Below are positions 23,468 through 32,271 of a DNA stretch of 37,943 bases, one piece after another. The notes below the pieces were generated by a model that was given only the letters and a program-made list of their open reading frames with translations, searched no databases and was not told where the DNA came from. The translations under genes and the position numbers were made by a program. This stretch comes from Sterolibacterium sp. (GTDB lineage: Bacteria > Pseudomonadota > Gammaproteobacteria > Burkholderiales > Rhodocyclaceae). The stretch lies in assembly GCA_019105045.1 (NCBI GenBank), contig JAHRWT010000090.1:1-37943 (forward strand). Reading direction: 5' to 3'. Within the stretch, counting starts at the first letter, position 1. Each line of letters begins with the position of its first letter.

Positions 23468-24295
23468 ATGACCGTTTCTGACAACCTTGCCGACACCCTG
23501 TCGGTGGCGGCGATTGCTGCCGCGCTGGAGGCCTGCGGCGGCCTGGCCCATCGCTTCGATGTGGATGTGCTGGCCGAGTGCGATTCCAGCAACAGCCGTC
23601 TGATGGCGCGGGCCGAGGCGGGTGCGCCTGGCGGCACGGTCATCGTCGCAAAACGGCAGACGGCCGGACGCGGGCGGCGGGGCCGTGGCTGGCTGTCGGC
23701 GCCGGGCGAAAGCCTGACCTTTTCGCTGCTCTGGCGCTTTCCGCCGGGTACGGCGCTGGAGGGGCTGTCGCTGGCCGTGGGTGTGGCGCTGGTGCGCGCG
23801 TTCGAGGAACTGGGCATCGCGGACATCCGCCTAAAGTGGCCCAACGACATGCTGCTGCGGGGACGCAAGCTGGCCGGCATCCTCGTCGAGCTGGCGCCGT
23901 CGCCGCGCACCGCGCAGGGGCCGGCGGCGATCATCGGTGTGGGCATCAATCTGCGCTTGCCGGCTGCGCTGCCCGACGATATCCGGGCCGGCGCGGCGGC
24001 GCTGGCGGAAACCGGTGTGGCGCTGCCGGAAGCCAATCATCTGCTGGCCCACCTGCTCGCCGCCTTGCAGCAGCAATTGACGGATTTTTCCGCGGTCGGT
24101 TTCGCGCCGCTGCGCGCGGGCTGGCAACAGCGCCATGCCCATGCCGACCGTCCGGTACGCCTGCTGGATGACGTGAATCCGCCGCGCGAGGGTATTTGCC
24201 GTGGTGTCGATGCGCAGGGGGCACTGCTGCTGGAGACGGCAGATGGGCTTCAGCGGATCATCAGCGGCGAAGTTTCCCTGAGGTTGCAAGCATGA
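23468..24295 (+). CDS. birA: Biotin-[acetyl-CoA-carboxylase] ligase BirA, without DNA-binding domain
   Basis: A 275-residue ligase that makes biotinyl-AMP and attaches biotin to carboxyl carrier proteins. The nucleotide/biotin loop is GRGRRGR (67-73), and KWPNDM and GRKLAGILVEL follow, with GVGINL later. The N-terminal winged helix of bifunctional BirA is absent; the protein begins just before the catalytic domain, so it should not act as a repressor. The gene diverges from the TonB receptor gene and its stop overlaps the coaX start by ATGA. The birA-coaX pairing is common in Betaproteobacteria. Confidence 0.95.
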   Translation: MTVSDNLADTLSVAAIAAALEACGGLAHRFDVDVLAECDSSNSRLMARAEAGAPGGTVIVAKRQTAGRGRRGRGWLSAPGESLTFSLLWRFPPGTALEGLSLAVGVALVRAFEELGIADIRLKWPNDMLLRGRKLAGILVELAPSPRTAQGPAAIIGVGINLRLPAALPDDIRAGAAALAETGVALPEANHLLAHLLAALQQQLTDFSAVGFAPLRAGWQQRHAHADRPVRLLDDVNPPREGICRGVDAQGALLLETADGLQRIISGEVSLRLQA

Positions 24296-25050
24296 GTGAT
24301 TCCCTGTGGTTGTGCCTGGATTGCGGCAATACCCGCCTCAAATGGGGTACTTACGATCCGGCGCGGCAGTGCTGGCTGGCGCAGGGCGCGTTGCTGCTGA
24401 CGGAGATCGGGCGCCTGCCGGCGGAGGTGCGCGCATCGCCGGGTTACAGCACGCCGCTGGGTGTCGTCGGCTGCATCGTTGCCAATCATGAGGCGCGCGC
24501 GGCCATCGAGCTGGGCGCCGATGCGCTCGGCGCGCCGCTGCGCTGGAACGAAAGCCAGGCTGCGCAATGCGGTGTGACGAATGGCTACGATGAGCCCGGC
24601 CAGCTCGGTGCTGACCGCTGGGCGGCGCTGATCGGTGCGCGCCACCTGCAGCCGCAGGCGCCGTGTCTGGTGGTGACGGCGGGGACGGCGACGACCATCG
24701 ACCGGCTCGATGCCGATGGATGTTTCCAAGGCGGCCTGATCCTGCCGGGGGTCGATCTGATGCGTACCGCGCTGGCTCACCACACGGCGCGGCTGCCGTT
24801 GGCGAAAGGTGATTTTCAGACGCTGCCGCGCAATACGCGGGCGGCGATTGCCAGCGGTTGTCTGCAGGCAACCAGCGGCGCCATCGAGCGCATGTTTCGG
24901 CCGATTGCCGATGAGCCTGCGGCGATCTGCCTGTTGTCGGGTGGAGCGGCCGGACATTTCGTCAACTTGCTGGACATTCCACTGCGTCACGTCGAAAATC
25001 TGGTTCTTGAAGGTCTGGCACGGGTCGCCGTGGCCGATCTGGCTGACTGA
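24292..25050 (+). CDS. coaX: Type III pantothenate kinase CoaX
   Basis: A 252-residue enzyme for the first step of coenzyme A synthesis, phosphorylating pantothenate. The ASKHA-type phosphate loop DCGNTRLKWG (10-19) is at the N terminus, with GADRWAALIGAR and VTAGTATTIDRLDADGCFQGG as further family motifs. The ATG overlaps the birA stop by four bases, which fixes the start over an upstream in-frame extension. No type I or II kinase signature is seen. It lies some 2 kb from coaE, the last step of the same pathway. Confidence 0.95.
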   Translation: MSDSLWLCLDCGNTRLKWGTYDPARQCWLAQGALLLTEIGRLPAEVRASPGYSTPLGVVGCIVANHEARAAIELGADALGAPLRWNESQAAQCGVTNGYDEPGQLGADRWAALIGARHLQPQAPCLVVTAGTATTIDRLDADGCFQGGLILPGVDLMRTALAHHTARLPLAKGDFQTLPRNTRAAIASGCLQATSGAIERMFRPIADEPAAICLLSGGAAGHFVNLLDIPLRHVENLVLEGLARVAVADLAD

Positions 25051-25115
25051 AATCCGACAATTCGCTATCTGTTTTCGCAGATTTTTGTACTGTATTCATC
25101 CAGGAGCTGGGCGTA

Positions 25116-26468
25116 ATGGAAAACATCCGCATACAACTCGACGCGTCGGACATTCCGACCCATTGGTACAACGTCGTTGCCGACATGCCCAAGCCGCCGG
25201 CACCGCCGCTGGGGGCAGATGGCCAGCCGGTGGCCGCAGAAAAAATGCTGGAAATCTTTCCGCCCAATCTGCTCGAACAGGAAATGTCGGCCGCGCGCTG
25301 GATTGCCATTCCCGAGGAAGTGCGCGAGCTCTACCGTCTTTGGCGGCCCGCGCCGCTGTGCCGCGCCGTGCGTCTGGAGCAGGCACTGGGTACGCCGGCA
25401 AAGATCTATTACAAGTACGAAGGTGGTTCGCCGGCCGGTTCGCACAAGCCCAATACCGCCATTCCGCAGGCCTGGTACAACCGCCAGGCCGGCATTCGCC
25501 GCCTGACCACCGAAACCGGTGCCGGCCAGTGGGGTTCATCAATTGCCATGGCCGGGCAGATGCTTGGTCTGGAAGTGCGTGTGTATATGGTGAAGGTCAG
25601 CTACGAGCAAAAAGCCGCGCGCCGCACGCTGATGAAAACCTGGGGAGCGGAAGTCTTTTCCAGTCCCACCAGCATGACCCAGGCCGGCCGCGACATTCTC
25701 GCCAAGGACCCTTTCAGCCCCGGTTCGCTGGGCATCGCCATTGCCGAAGCGGTGGAAGAAGCTGCTTCGCGCAAGGACACCAATTACGCACTGGGCTCGG
25801 TGCTCAATCACGTCATCCTGCACCAGACGGTGATCGGTCTGGAAGCGAAGAAACAGTTCGAGAAAGTCGGTGATTATCCCGACATGATCTTCGCCCCCTG
25901 CGGCGGTGGCTCCAACTTCGGCGGTATCGCCTTCCCCTTTCTTGCCGATAAGGCCGCTGGCAAGGACGTCCGCCTGGTGGCCGTCGAGCCCAGCTCCTGC
26001 CCGTCGCTGACCCGCGGTCACTATGCCTATGACTACGGCGATTCATCCGGCTACACGCCGCTGATGCTGATGCATACCCTGGGTCATGATTTCGTGCCGC
26101 CCGGCATTCACGCCGGTGGTCTGCGCTATCACGGTGCTTCGCCGCTGGTTTCCCAGCTGTATCACGAAGGCTTGATCGAGGCGGTGTCGGTGAATCAACT
26201 GGCCACCTTCGAGGCTGGCGTGCAGTTCGCCCGCACCGAAGGCATCGTGCCCGCGCCCGAATCCTGTCACGGCATCCGGGGAGTGATCGATGAAGCCTTG
26301 CGCTGCAAGGAAACCGGTGAAGCCAAGACGCTGCTGTTCTGCCTGTCCGGCCACGGCCATTTCGACATGACCTCCTACGACCGCTACTTCGCCGGCGAGC
26401 TGGAAGACTATGCCTATCCGGCCGAGGCGATTGAAGCCGCGTTGCAGCATCTGCCCAAGGTTGGCTGA
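25116..26468 (+). CDS. TrpB2-type tryptophan synthase beta-like PLP enzyme
   Basis: A 450-residue fold-type II PLP enzyme of the TrpB2 branch, which can condense indole with serine (or O-phosphoserine) to make tryptophan. The PLP lysine is K111 in GSPAGSHKPNTA; ETGAGQWGSS (around 133-142), CGGGSNFGG (phosphate loop) and the C-terminal SGHGHFD follow. The N-terminal extension before residue 60 and the overall length set it apart from the 400-residue TrpB1. No trpA or other trp gene lies nearby, so it may act alone, for example salvaging indole. AGGAG precedes the ATG by about 10 bases. Confidence 0.92.
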   Translation: MENIRIQLDASDIPTHWYNVVADMPKPPAPPLGADGQPVAAEKMLEIFPPNLLEQEMSAARWIAIPEEVRELYRLWRPAPLCRAVRLEQALGTPAKIYYKYEGGSPAGSHKPNTAIPQAWYNRQAGIRRLTTETGAGQWGSSIAMAGQMLGLEVRVYMVKVSYEQKAARRTLMKTWGAEVFSSPTSMTQAGRDILAKDPFSPGSLGIAIAEAVEEAASRKDTNYALGSVLNHVILHQTVIGLEAKKQFEKVGDYPDMIFAPCGGGSNFGGIAFPFLADKAAGKDVRLVAVEPSSCPSLTRGHYAYDYGDSSGYTPLMLMHTLGHDFVPPGIHAGGLRYHGASPLVSQLYHEGLIEAVSVNQLATFEAGVQFARTEGIVPAPESCHGIRGVIDEALRCKETGEAKTLLFCLSGHGHFDMTSYDRYFAGELEDYAYPAEAIEAALQHLPKVG

Positions 26469-26510
26469 GTTTCCGGTTGACCATTCTCCAATGAAGACAG
26501 GCCCGCACAC

Positions 26511-27296
26511 ATGACCTTGTTCTGGCGCATGGCGTTTCTGCTGGTGGTGTTCGGCAATCTGCTGTTCTATGCCTGGAGTCAGGGCTATTTGGGTCGGCTC
26601 GAAGATGGTCGCGAGCCGCAGCGCACCGGGCATCAACTGGCGGCAGAAAAGCTGCGCATTCTGGCAGCCACGGATGCTTCGGCGGACACGTCGGCGGCAC
26701 CAGCGGCTGCAAGTGCAGCCAGTGCCCTGGCGACGCCGGTCATCGAGATGGCCTGCCGTCTGGTTGGCGGCAATGAGCTGAGTGCCGCCGATGCGCAGCG
26801 CCTGTTTGACCGGGTGCAAAGCGAAGCAGAAAACGTCGCCGATGCCGAAGACGGGGCCGAAGTCGAGGCGAACATCAAGTTGCTCGAACTGGCGCCGCGC
26901 TACTGGGTGCATTTCCGGCCGCTGCCCAGCCGAGCGCATGTCGATAGAAAACTTCAGGAACTGAAGCGGTTGGGGATTACCGACGCCATGCCCATGCTGG
27001 CCGAAGGCGAGGACCGTTTTGCCATTTCCCTGGGCATGTTTTCCACCCCGGAAGCTGCCGCCAATCATCTGGCGGCCATGCAGCAGCGCGGCGTGCGCAC
27101 TGCCGTGATCGAGCCGCGCAGCCGGGCCACCGGCAAGGCGCAGGTCGAAATCCACGGTACGCAAACCTATCTGCAGCAGCGTTTGCCGAAACTGCTCAAC
27201 GAACTGGGGCTGGGCAGAATCCAGATGGCCAACTGTCCGAACGCAGCCGACACGGACACGCCTGCGGCGGCCCCTCCTCCGTCTGCCGCGCCATGA
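26511..27296 (+). CDS. Membrane-anchored SPOR-like domain protein
   Basis: A 261-residue protein with one N-terminal membrane helix (about 5-25) and a periplasmic part. Residues about 133-205 look like a SPOR fold: YWVHFRPLPSRAHVDRKLQELKRLGI, FAISLGMFSTPEAAANHLAAMQQRGV and VEIHG. SPOR domains bind denuded peptidoglycan at division sites. The C terminus is Pro/Ala-rich and likely disordered. The stop overlaps the coaE start by ATGA. The nearby zapD also belongs to cell division, which fits. The exact role is unknown. Confidence 0.78.
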   Translation: MTLFWRMAFLLVVFGNLLFYAWSQGYLGRLEDGREPQRTGHQLAAEKLRILAATDASADTSAAPAAASAASALATPVIEMACRLVGGNELSAADAQRLFDRVQSEAENVADAEDGAEVEANIKLLELAPRYWVHFRPLPSRAHVDRKLQELKRLGITDAMPMLAEGEDRFAISLGMFSTPEAAANHLAAMQQRGVRTAVIEPRSRATGKAQVEIHGTQTYLQQRLPKLLNELGLGRIQMANCPNAADTDTPAAAPPPSAAP

Positions 27297-27943
27297 CGCA
27301 AGCCGTGATTCATGTCGGCCGCGTGCTGGGGCTGACCGGTGGCATCGGCAGCGGCAAGAGTGCCGTCGCCGCGTTGTTTGGCGAACTGGGCGTGCCGGTC
27401 ATCGATGTCGATCGCATTGCCCACGAACTGACCGCGCCCGGTGGGGCGGCCATGGCAGATATCCGCCAGACTTTTGGCGAGCGCCTGGTCACCGCCGAAG
27501 GGGCGCTGGACCGTGCCGCCATGCGCAATCTGGTGTTCAGCGATCCCCAGGCCAAGCACCGGCTGGAAACCATTCTGCATCCGCTGATTGGAGCAGAGAG
27601 CCAGCGCCGCTGCCATGCCGCGCAAGCCGAGGCGCCGTATGTCGTGCTTGAGGTGCCGCTGCTGATTGAATCGGGAACTTACCGCAACCGCGCGGCGCGC
27701 ATCGCCGTGGTCGATTGCTGCGAAGAAACCCAGATTGAACGGGTGATGCAGCGCAGTGGCCTGAGCCGGGAAGACGTCCAGCGCATCATGGCTGCCCAGG
27801 CCAGCCGTGCCGAACGACTGGCCGTTGCCGATGATGTCATCGACAACGACGGCCCGCAGGCGCAGTTGCGACCGCAAGTCGAAGCGCTGCACCATCGTTA
27901 TCTGGCTATGCTGAAGGCAAAAAAAACCCTGGCCGGAGGTTGA
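27293..27943 (+). CDS. coaE: Dephospho-CoA kinase CoaE
   Basis: A 216-residue P-loop kinase for the last step of CoA synthesis, phosphorylating dephospho-CoA at the 3' hydroxyl. The Walker A loop GLTGGIGSGKS is at 13-23; VIDVDRIAHEL (substrate site) and the lid region with QIERVMQRSGLSREDVQRIMAAQASR follow. The start overlaps the SPOR-gene stop. About 90 bases later comes zapD, the usual order in Betaproteobacteria. Confidence 0.95.
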   Translation: MTQAVIHVGRVLGLTGGIGSGKSAVAALFGELGVPVIDVDRIAHELTAPGGAAMADIRQTFGERLVTAEGALDRAAMRNLVFSDPQAKHRLETILHPLIGAESQRRCHAAQAEAPYVVLEVPLLIESGTYRNRAARIAVVDCCEETQIERVMQRSGLSREDVQRIMAAQASRAERLAVADDVIDNDGPQAQLRPQVEALHHRYLAMLKAKKTLAGG

Positions 27944-28035
27944 GCTTTGCCCGAGAATCGTTCAGAATCGCGCAATCCCGCACTTCTCCGCTCTCTTTCA
28001 ATTCCCATGGCCGGCGCCTGGCGCGTACTTGAAGC

Positions 28036-28794
28036 GTGATTACCTACGAGTACCCCCTCAACGAACGCATCCGGACCTTGTTGCGTCTTGAGGATCTGTT
28101 CGACAAGTTTCACCACTTCGTCAATTCCGAGGCCGCCGAAAACCATCACGTGGCGTTGCTGACGCTGTTCGAAATTCTCGAAGTGGCTTCGCGGGCCGAT
28201 CTCAAGTTTGATCTGATCCAGGAACTCGAACGGCAGCGGCAGATTCTGCTCTCCTTCCGCAATAATCCCGAAATTTCCGAAGAGGCGCTTTCCGGCGCGC
28301 TCTACGAAATCGAAATGGCCAGCACGCAGATGCTTGCCATGCACGGCAAGGTCGGCCAGTACCTGCGCGACAACGACTGGCTGATGGCCATCAAGAATCG
28401 TGCGGCGATACCTGGCGGGGTCTGTGAGTTCGATCTGCCGGCCTATCATCACTGGCTGCATCGCGACCCGGTCTGCCGGCGCAATGCGCTCAACGACTGG
28501 ATTGCGCCGATCCTGCCGATTCGCGCGGGGATTGTGATCGTTCTGCGCCTGCTGCGCGCTTCCGGTCGCCCCGAACAGCAGTCCGCCGCACAGGGTACTT
28601 ACCAGCTGATGCTGGCCGGCCGCACGGCGCAGATGTTGCGCCTGCGCGTCGAACGCAATGCACCGTGCGTGCCCGAAATCAGCGCCAACAAATATGCGCT
28701 GAACATCCGTTTTGTCGCGCCGGATGGTGAAGATCACCGACCCCGCCAGTGTGGCGAGAACGTGCATTTTGAACTGACATTCTGCAATCTGTGA
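28036..28794 (+). CDS. zapD: Cell division protein ZapD
   Basis: A 252-residue FtsZ-bundling protein (DUF1342/YacF family), cytoplasmic, recruited to the Z ring. The N-terminal YEYPLNERIRTLLRLEDLFDKF is a clear family signature. It is followed by helices with LTLFEILEVASRADLKFDLIQELERQ and the C-terminal beta part ending VHFELTFCNL. The start codon is GTG at 28036, which begins exactly at the family N terminus. It lies between coaE and yacG, as in many proteobacteria. Confidence 0.95.
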   Translation: MITYEYPLNERIRTLLRLEDLFDKFHHFVNSEAAENHHVALLTLFEILEVASRADLKFDLIQELERQRQILLSFRNNPEISEEALSGALYEIEMASTQMLAMHGKVGQYLRDNDWLMAIKNRAAIPGGVCEFDLPAYHHWLHRDPVCRRNALNDWIAPILPIRAGIVIVLRLLRASGRPEQQSAAQGTYQLMLAGRTAQMLRLRVERNAPCVPEISANKYALNIRFVAPDGEDHRPRQCGENVHFELTFCNL

Positions 28795-28828
28795 TCGGTA
28801 CTGTGGTTTTCTCCGCTGTCTTCCCGTC

Positions 28829-29032
28829 ATGAGCGAAAAGTCACCTGCAGCCCGCATCGAGCCGCGTCTGGTCAGTTGTCCATCCTGCGCCAAGGCGGCC
28901 CCGTGGCGCACCGACAATCCCTATCGGCCTTTCTGCTCGGCCCGCTGCAAAGGCATCGATTTTGGCGCCTGGGCCGCCGACGAATATCGCCTGCCTGAAT
29001 CGACGCTGGAGCCGCCAGACGATTTCAGTTGA
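28829..29032 (+). CDS. yacG: DNA gyrase inhibitor YacG (zinc protein)
   Basis: A 67-residue zinc-binding protein that binds GyrB and inhibits gyrase. Zinc ligands are C17, C20, C36 and C40 (C-x2-C and C-x3-C). The segment RPFCSARCKGIDFGAWAADEYRLP is the family hallmark. It follows zapD by 34 bases. Its last 8 bases overlap the end of the convergent Nudix gene. Confidence 0.95.
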   Translation: MSEKSPAARIEPRLVSCPSCAKAAPWRTDNPYRPFCSARCKGIDFGAWAADEYRLPESTLEPPDDFS

Positions 29033-29996
29033 GTTGATCTGCCTGCCAGGGGCGCCAGGCCGCACGAATGGCGGCGATGCCATGCGCGCCGCTTTGCCAG
29101 GCCGCCGGCAAGTCATCGCCTGACAGCCCGCCCAGCGCATACACCGGCAGCGGACAAGCCGCCAGCAAGCGGGCGCAGGCCGGCCAGCCCATGCCCGGCT
29201 GACCAGGATGGCTGGCGGTGGCCTTGATCGCTCCCAGTACGACGAAATCCAGCGCCAACTGTGCCGCCCGCGCCAGTTCCTCGGCGTTGTGGCAGGAAGC
29301 GGCGACCAATGGAAAATCCGGGCGTTGTTCGAGCGACATCAACTGGCGGGCGCTCAGATGCACGCCCTGTGCATGGCAGCGGCGGGCCAGCGCGGCATCG
29401 CCATGGATCAACAGGCGCGCGCCATGTGCCTGACAAAGCGTCACGGCGCGTTGGGCAAAATTTTCGCGCTCAAGCGCAGTCAGCCAGGGTTCGCGCAGCT
29501 GCACCAGGCGCAGCCCGTGTGCGAGTGCCTGTGCCAGCGCCAGCAATTGCGCTTCGACGCCGCAGCCTTGCGGCCCGCTGGCCTGGGTGATGGCGTAGAC
29601 ATCCGGCAAGTTCAGTGCCGCCAGGATCGGCGCATTGGCCGGCAACAGCGGTGCGACATCGACTGCGCCAGGCGGCTGCCAGTGCAGGGCGTCGTGCTGC
29701 AGAGCGCGCAATGCGTTCTGCCAGCGCCGCACGCGGAAGAAATGCAGGCGCACGTGGGCGTGTGCATAGGCGTGTTCGCGCACCAGCCAGGGCAGGGCCT
29801 GCTCAGTGTCAACCTGGATGCCGAGTTCTTCCTGCAGCTCACGGATCAAGGCGGCGCGCGGCGTTTCGTCGGCTTCGATCTTGCCCCCCGGGAATTCCCA
29901 GTAGCCGGCATAGACGCTGCCTGGTGGCCGGCGGCCGAGCAGAAACGCGCCGTCTTCGCGCAGGATGACGGCGGCGGCAACTTCGGTCGTCTTCAT
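29025..29996 (-). CDS. Nudix hydrolase (MutT-like) fused to a ThiE/TenI-like domain
   Basis: A 323-residue two-domain protein. Residues 1-135 form a MutT-type Nudix hydrolase with a perfect Nudix box at 38-60 (G-x5-E-x7-RELQEEL-GI), expected to clean oxidised nucleotides such as 8-oxo-dGTP. Residues 145-323 resemble thiamine-phosphate synthase or TenI, with VQLREPWLT, LLIHGDAALARRCHAQGVHLS, LDFVVLGAIKATASHPG and VYALGGL; this second part may not make thiamine phosphate. The fusion is recurrent in Betaproteobacteria. The start overlaps the stop of the upstream ATPase gene by ATGA. The gene ends 8 bases inside yacG on the other strand. Confidence 0.9.
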   Translation of the reverse strand: MKTTEVAAAVILREDGAFLLGRRPPGSVYAGYWEFPGGKIEADETPRAALIRELQEELGIQVDTEQALPWLVREHAYAHAHVRLHFFRVRRWQNALRALQHDALHWQPPGAVDVAPLLPANAPILAALNLPDVYAITQASGPQGCGVEAQLLALAQALAHGLRLVQLREPWLTALERENFAQRAVTLCQAHGARLLIHGDAALARRCHAQGVHLSARQLMSLEQRPDFPLVAASCHNAEELARAAQLALDFVVLGAIKATASHPGQPGMGWPACARLLAACPLPVYALGGLSGDDLPAAWQSGAHGIAAIRAAWRPWQADQLN

Positions 29997-30886
29997 GGTG
30001 CTGGCTTGTCCAGTGCTTTTGCGGCCTGTCGTCCGGCCACATCGCGGGCGAACTGCCAGGCGACCCGGCCACTGCGCGAGCCGCGCGACAGCGCCCACTG
30101 CAAGGCTTCCTGACGAAGCTCGGCCGACCATTGCGGGCCGTGCAGCTCCTGCAGCCAGTGCCGGCAGATCTGCAGGTAGTGATCCTGATCGATGGGGTAG
30201 AAGGACAGCCACAGACCGAAACGCTCGGACAGGGAAATTTTTTCCTCGGTGGTTTCGCCGGGATGGATTTCATCGCCCAGGCGGTGCGTGTCGAGGTTTT
30301 CGCTCATGTATTCCGGCATCAGGTGGCGACGGTTGGAGGTGGCGTAGATCAGCAGGTTTTCCGGCACGCCGGCGATGGAACCGTCGAGCACGCTTTTCAG
30401 CGCTTTGTAGCCGGGGTCGCTGGCTTCAAAGGACAGGTCATCGCTGAAGATGATGAAACGCTCCGGTCGGCCGGCAATCAGTGCAACGATGTCCGGCAGG
30501 TCGACCAGATCCTGCTTGTCCACTTCGATCAGGCGCAAGCCCCGATCGGCATAACGATCGAGCATGGCCTTGACCAGCGAGGATTTGCCGGTGCCACGTG
30601 CGCCGGTCAGCAGCACGTTGTTGGCGCTGCCGCCGGCCACGAACTGGCGCGTGTTCTGTTCGATGCGCTGCGCCTGCTCGTCGATGCCCTGCAGGTTGTC
30701 CAGCCGGATGCGGTGCGGTTTGGCGACGGCCAGCAGGCGTCCGGCGCGTGCCTGTCGGCCATCGCGCTGCCAGCGAAAAGCCACGGCCGCCTCCCAGTCG
30801 GGCGCAGCGGGCGGCGCGGGCAGCAAGGCTTCGATGCGTGTCAGCAATTGCTCGGCGCGGGAAAGAAAATGAACCAATTCAGTCAT
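29993..30886 (-). CDS. DUF815-family AAA-type ATPase
   Basis: A 297-residue P-loop ATPase of the DUF815 family, function unknown. Walker A is GARGTGKSS (95-103), Walker B FIIFSDDLSFE, and ATSNRRHLMPEYM with the following ERFGLWLSF are family marks. I start at MTELVHFLSRAEQLL (30886); the upstream in-frame extension has low-complexity content antisense to mltA. The gene diverges from mltA with 70 bases between and couples to the Nudix gene downstream by a 4-base overlap. Confidence 0.9.
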   Translation of the reverse strand: MTELVHFLSRAEQLLTRIEALLPAPPAAPDWEAAVAFRWQRDGRQARAGRLLAVAKPHRIRLDNLQGIDEQAQRIEQNTRQFVAGGSANNVLLTGARGTGKSSLVKAMLDRYADRGLRLIEVDKQDLVDLPDIVALIAGRPERFIIFSDDLSFEASDPGYKALKSVLDGSIAGVPENLLIYATSNRRHLMPEYMSENLDTHRLGDEIHPGETTEEKISLSERFGLWLSFYPIDQDHYLQICRHWLQELHGPQWSAELRQEALQWALSRGSRSGRVAWQFARDVAGRQAAKALDKPAP

Positions 30887-30956
30887 GGGTGCGGGTTTGA
30901 TGAGGTAAGCTAGTGGACTGTGTTTTTCCAACAGAGTCTTGAACTCTAGCAGAATC

Positions 30957-32267
30957 ATGTTCCCACGCCTCAAGCTCGTTCCTGGTTTTTTTGCGGGCCA
31001 GCGCTCGTCTGTCATGGCCATGTTGCTGAGCATCCTGCTGCTGGCCGGCTGCGCTGCCCTGCGTCCGTCAAGCCCTGCGGGACAGGACGCGGCAGCCCTC
31101 ACCCCGGCAACCGGCCTGACCTGTCCGGCCTGCCCGGTCTGTCCCGTATGCCGGCCAGCCAGTGTCGAAGCCGCGCCGGCCGCTGCGCCGCCATTCGTGG
31201 CTGCGCGCTGGGACGAATTGCCCGATTGGCCCGGCGCGGATGGCCTGGCCAAATCCTTGCAGGCTTTCCTGACATCCTGTCAGAGCTTGCTGCGCCAGCC
31301 GGACTGGCAGCCGGTCTGCACAGCGGCCAGCCAGCTCGAGGCGGCGGACGAAAGTCGTCTGCGGCTCTGGTTTGAAGCGCACCTGCAGCCCTGGCAGCTG
31401 GTCAATCCGGACGGTGGCCGCAGCGGCCTGATCACCGGTTATTACGAGCCGCTGCTGCGTGCCAGCCGCACGCGCCAGGCGGCCTATCAGCAGCCCATCT
31501 ACGCCACGCCGGCGGATCTCATCGAAGTCGATCTGGCCGGCCTGTATCCCGAGCTCAAGCACATGCGCCTGCGTGGCCGGCTGCAGGGCAACAAGCTGCT
31601 GCCCTACTGGTCGCGCGCCGAGTGGGAAAAACAGCCGGAGCAAGGGCGCAGCAAGGTGCTGGCCTGGGCGGATGACGCCATCGATGTGTTCTTTCTGCAG
31701 ATTCAGGGTTCGGGCCAGTTGCAGCTGGATGACGGCAGCCGCATCCGCGTGAATTACGCCAATCAGAACGGCCATCCCTATCGTTCCATCGGCCGCTGGC
31801 TGCTCGATCAGGGCGAGCTCAAGCCCGGTCAGGCGTCGATGCAAGGCATCCGTCAGTGGGTGAAGCAGCATCCCGCGCGCGCCCAGGAGCTGCTCGACAC
31901 CAATCCCAGCTACGTTTTTTTCCGTGAATTGCCCGTGGCAGGCGAGGGGCCGCCGGGGGCCATGGGGCTGGCGCTGACGCCTGAGCGTAGCATTGCCATC
32001 GATCCGCGCACCACGCCGCTGGGCGCGCCGGTCTGGCTGGCAACCACCTATCCCAACAGCGCGCAGCCTTTGACCCGTTTGATGCTGGCCCAGGATACGG
32101 GGGGGGCCATCCGTGGCCCGGTGCGCGCGGATTTTTACTGGGGCAGTGGCGCCGAAGCCGGGGCGCAGGCCGGCAAGATGAGCCAGCAAGGGCAGATGTG
32201 GGTGCTGCTGCCCAATGGCATGAAACCGCCGGCGCTGACAGCTTTTGAAAAAACCGCCGGGAAATAA
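30957..32267 (+). CDS. mltA: Membrane-bound lytic transglycosylase A (MltA)
   Basis: A 436-residue outer-membrane lipoprotein that cleaves peptidoglycan between MurNAc and GlcNAc, leaving 1,6-anhydro ends. The lipobox is LLLAGC with C32. The MltA domain carries LITGYYEPLLRASR and IQGSGQLQLDDGSRIRVNYA, and the C-terminal 3D domain carries IAIDPRTTPLGAPVWL and AQDTGGAIRG with the likely catalytic D380. After the lipobox there is a Cys/Pro-rich run built from 9-base repeats. The start is uncertain among TTG 30939, ATG 30957 and ATG 31014; 30957 gives a basic n-region to the signal peptide. Confidence 0.93.
   Translation: MFPRLKLVPGFFAGQRSSVMAMLLSILLLAGCAALRPSSPAGQDAAALTPATGLTCPACPVCPVCRPASVEAAPAAAPPFVAARWDELPDWPGADGLAKSLQAFLTSCQSLLRQPDWQPVCTAASQLEAADESRLRLWFEAHLQPWQLVNPDGGRSGLITGYYEPLLRASRTRQAAYQQPIYATPADLIEVDLAGLYPELKHMRLRGRLQGNKLLPYWSRAEWEKQPEQGRSKVLAWADDAIDVFFLQIQGSGQLQLDDGSRIRVNYANQNGHPYRSIGRWLLDQGELKPGQASMQGIRQWVKQHPARAQELLDTNPSYVFFRELPVAGEGPPGAMGLALTPERSIAIDPRTTPLGAPVWLATTYPNSAQPLTRLMLAQDTGGAIRGPVRADFYWGSGAEAGAQAGKMSQQGQMWVLLPNGMKPPALTAFEKTAGK
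31119..31154 (+). repeat. Four 9-bp tandem units inside mltA
   Basis: Units ACCTGTCCG, GCCTGCCCG, GTCTGTCCC and GTATGCCGG encode a Cys-Pro-rich repeat in the linker after the lipid-attachment cysteine. Confidence 0.6.
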
Positions 32268-32271
32268 GTCT

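Noticed and set aside
23137-24036. Open frame of 299 codons on the minus strand crossing the receptor promoter
   Set aside because: Antisense to birA, low-complexity Ser/Arg/Ala product, and it would run through the promoter and ModE-like boxes.
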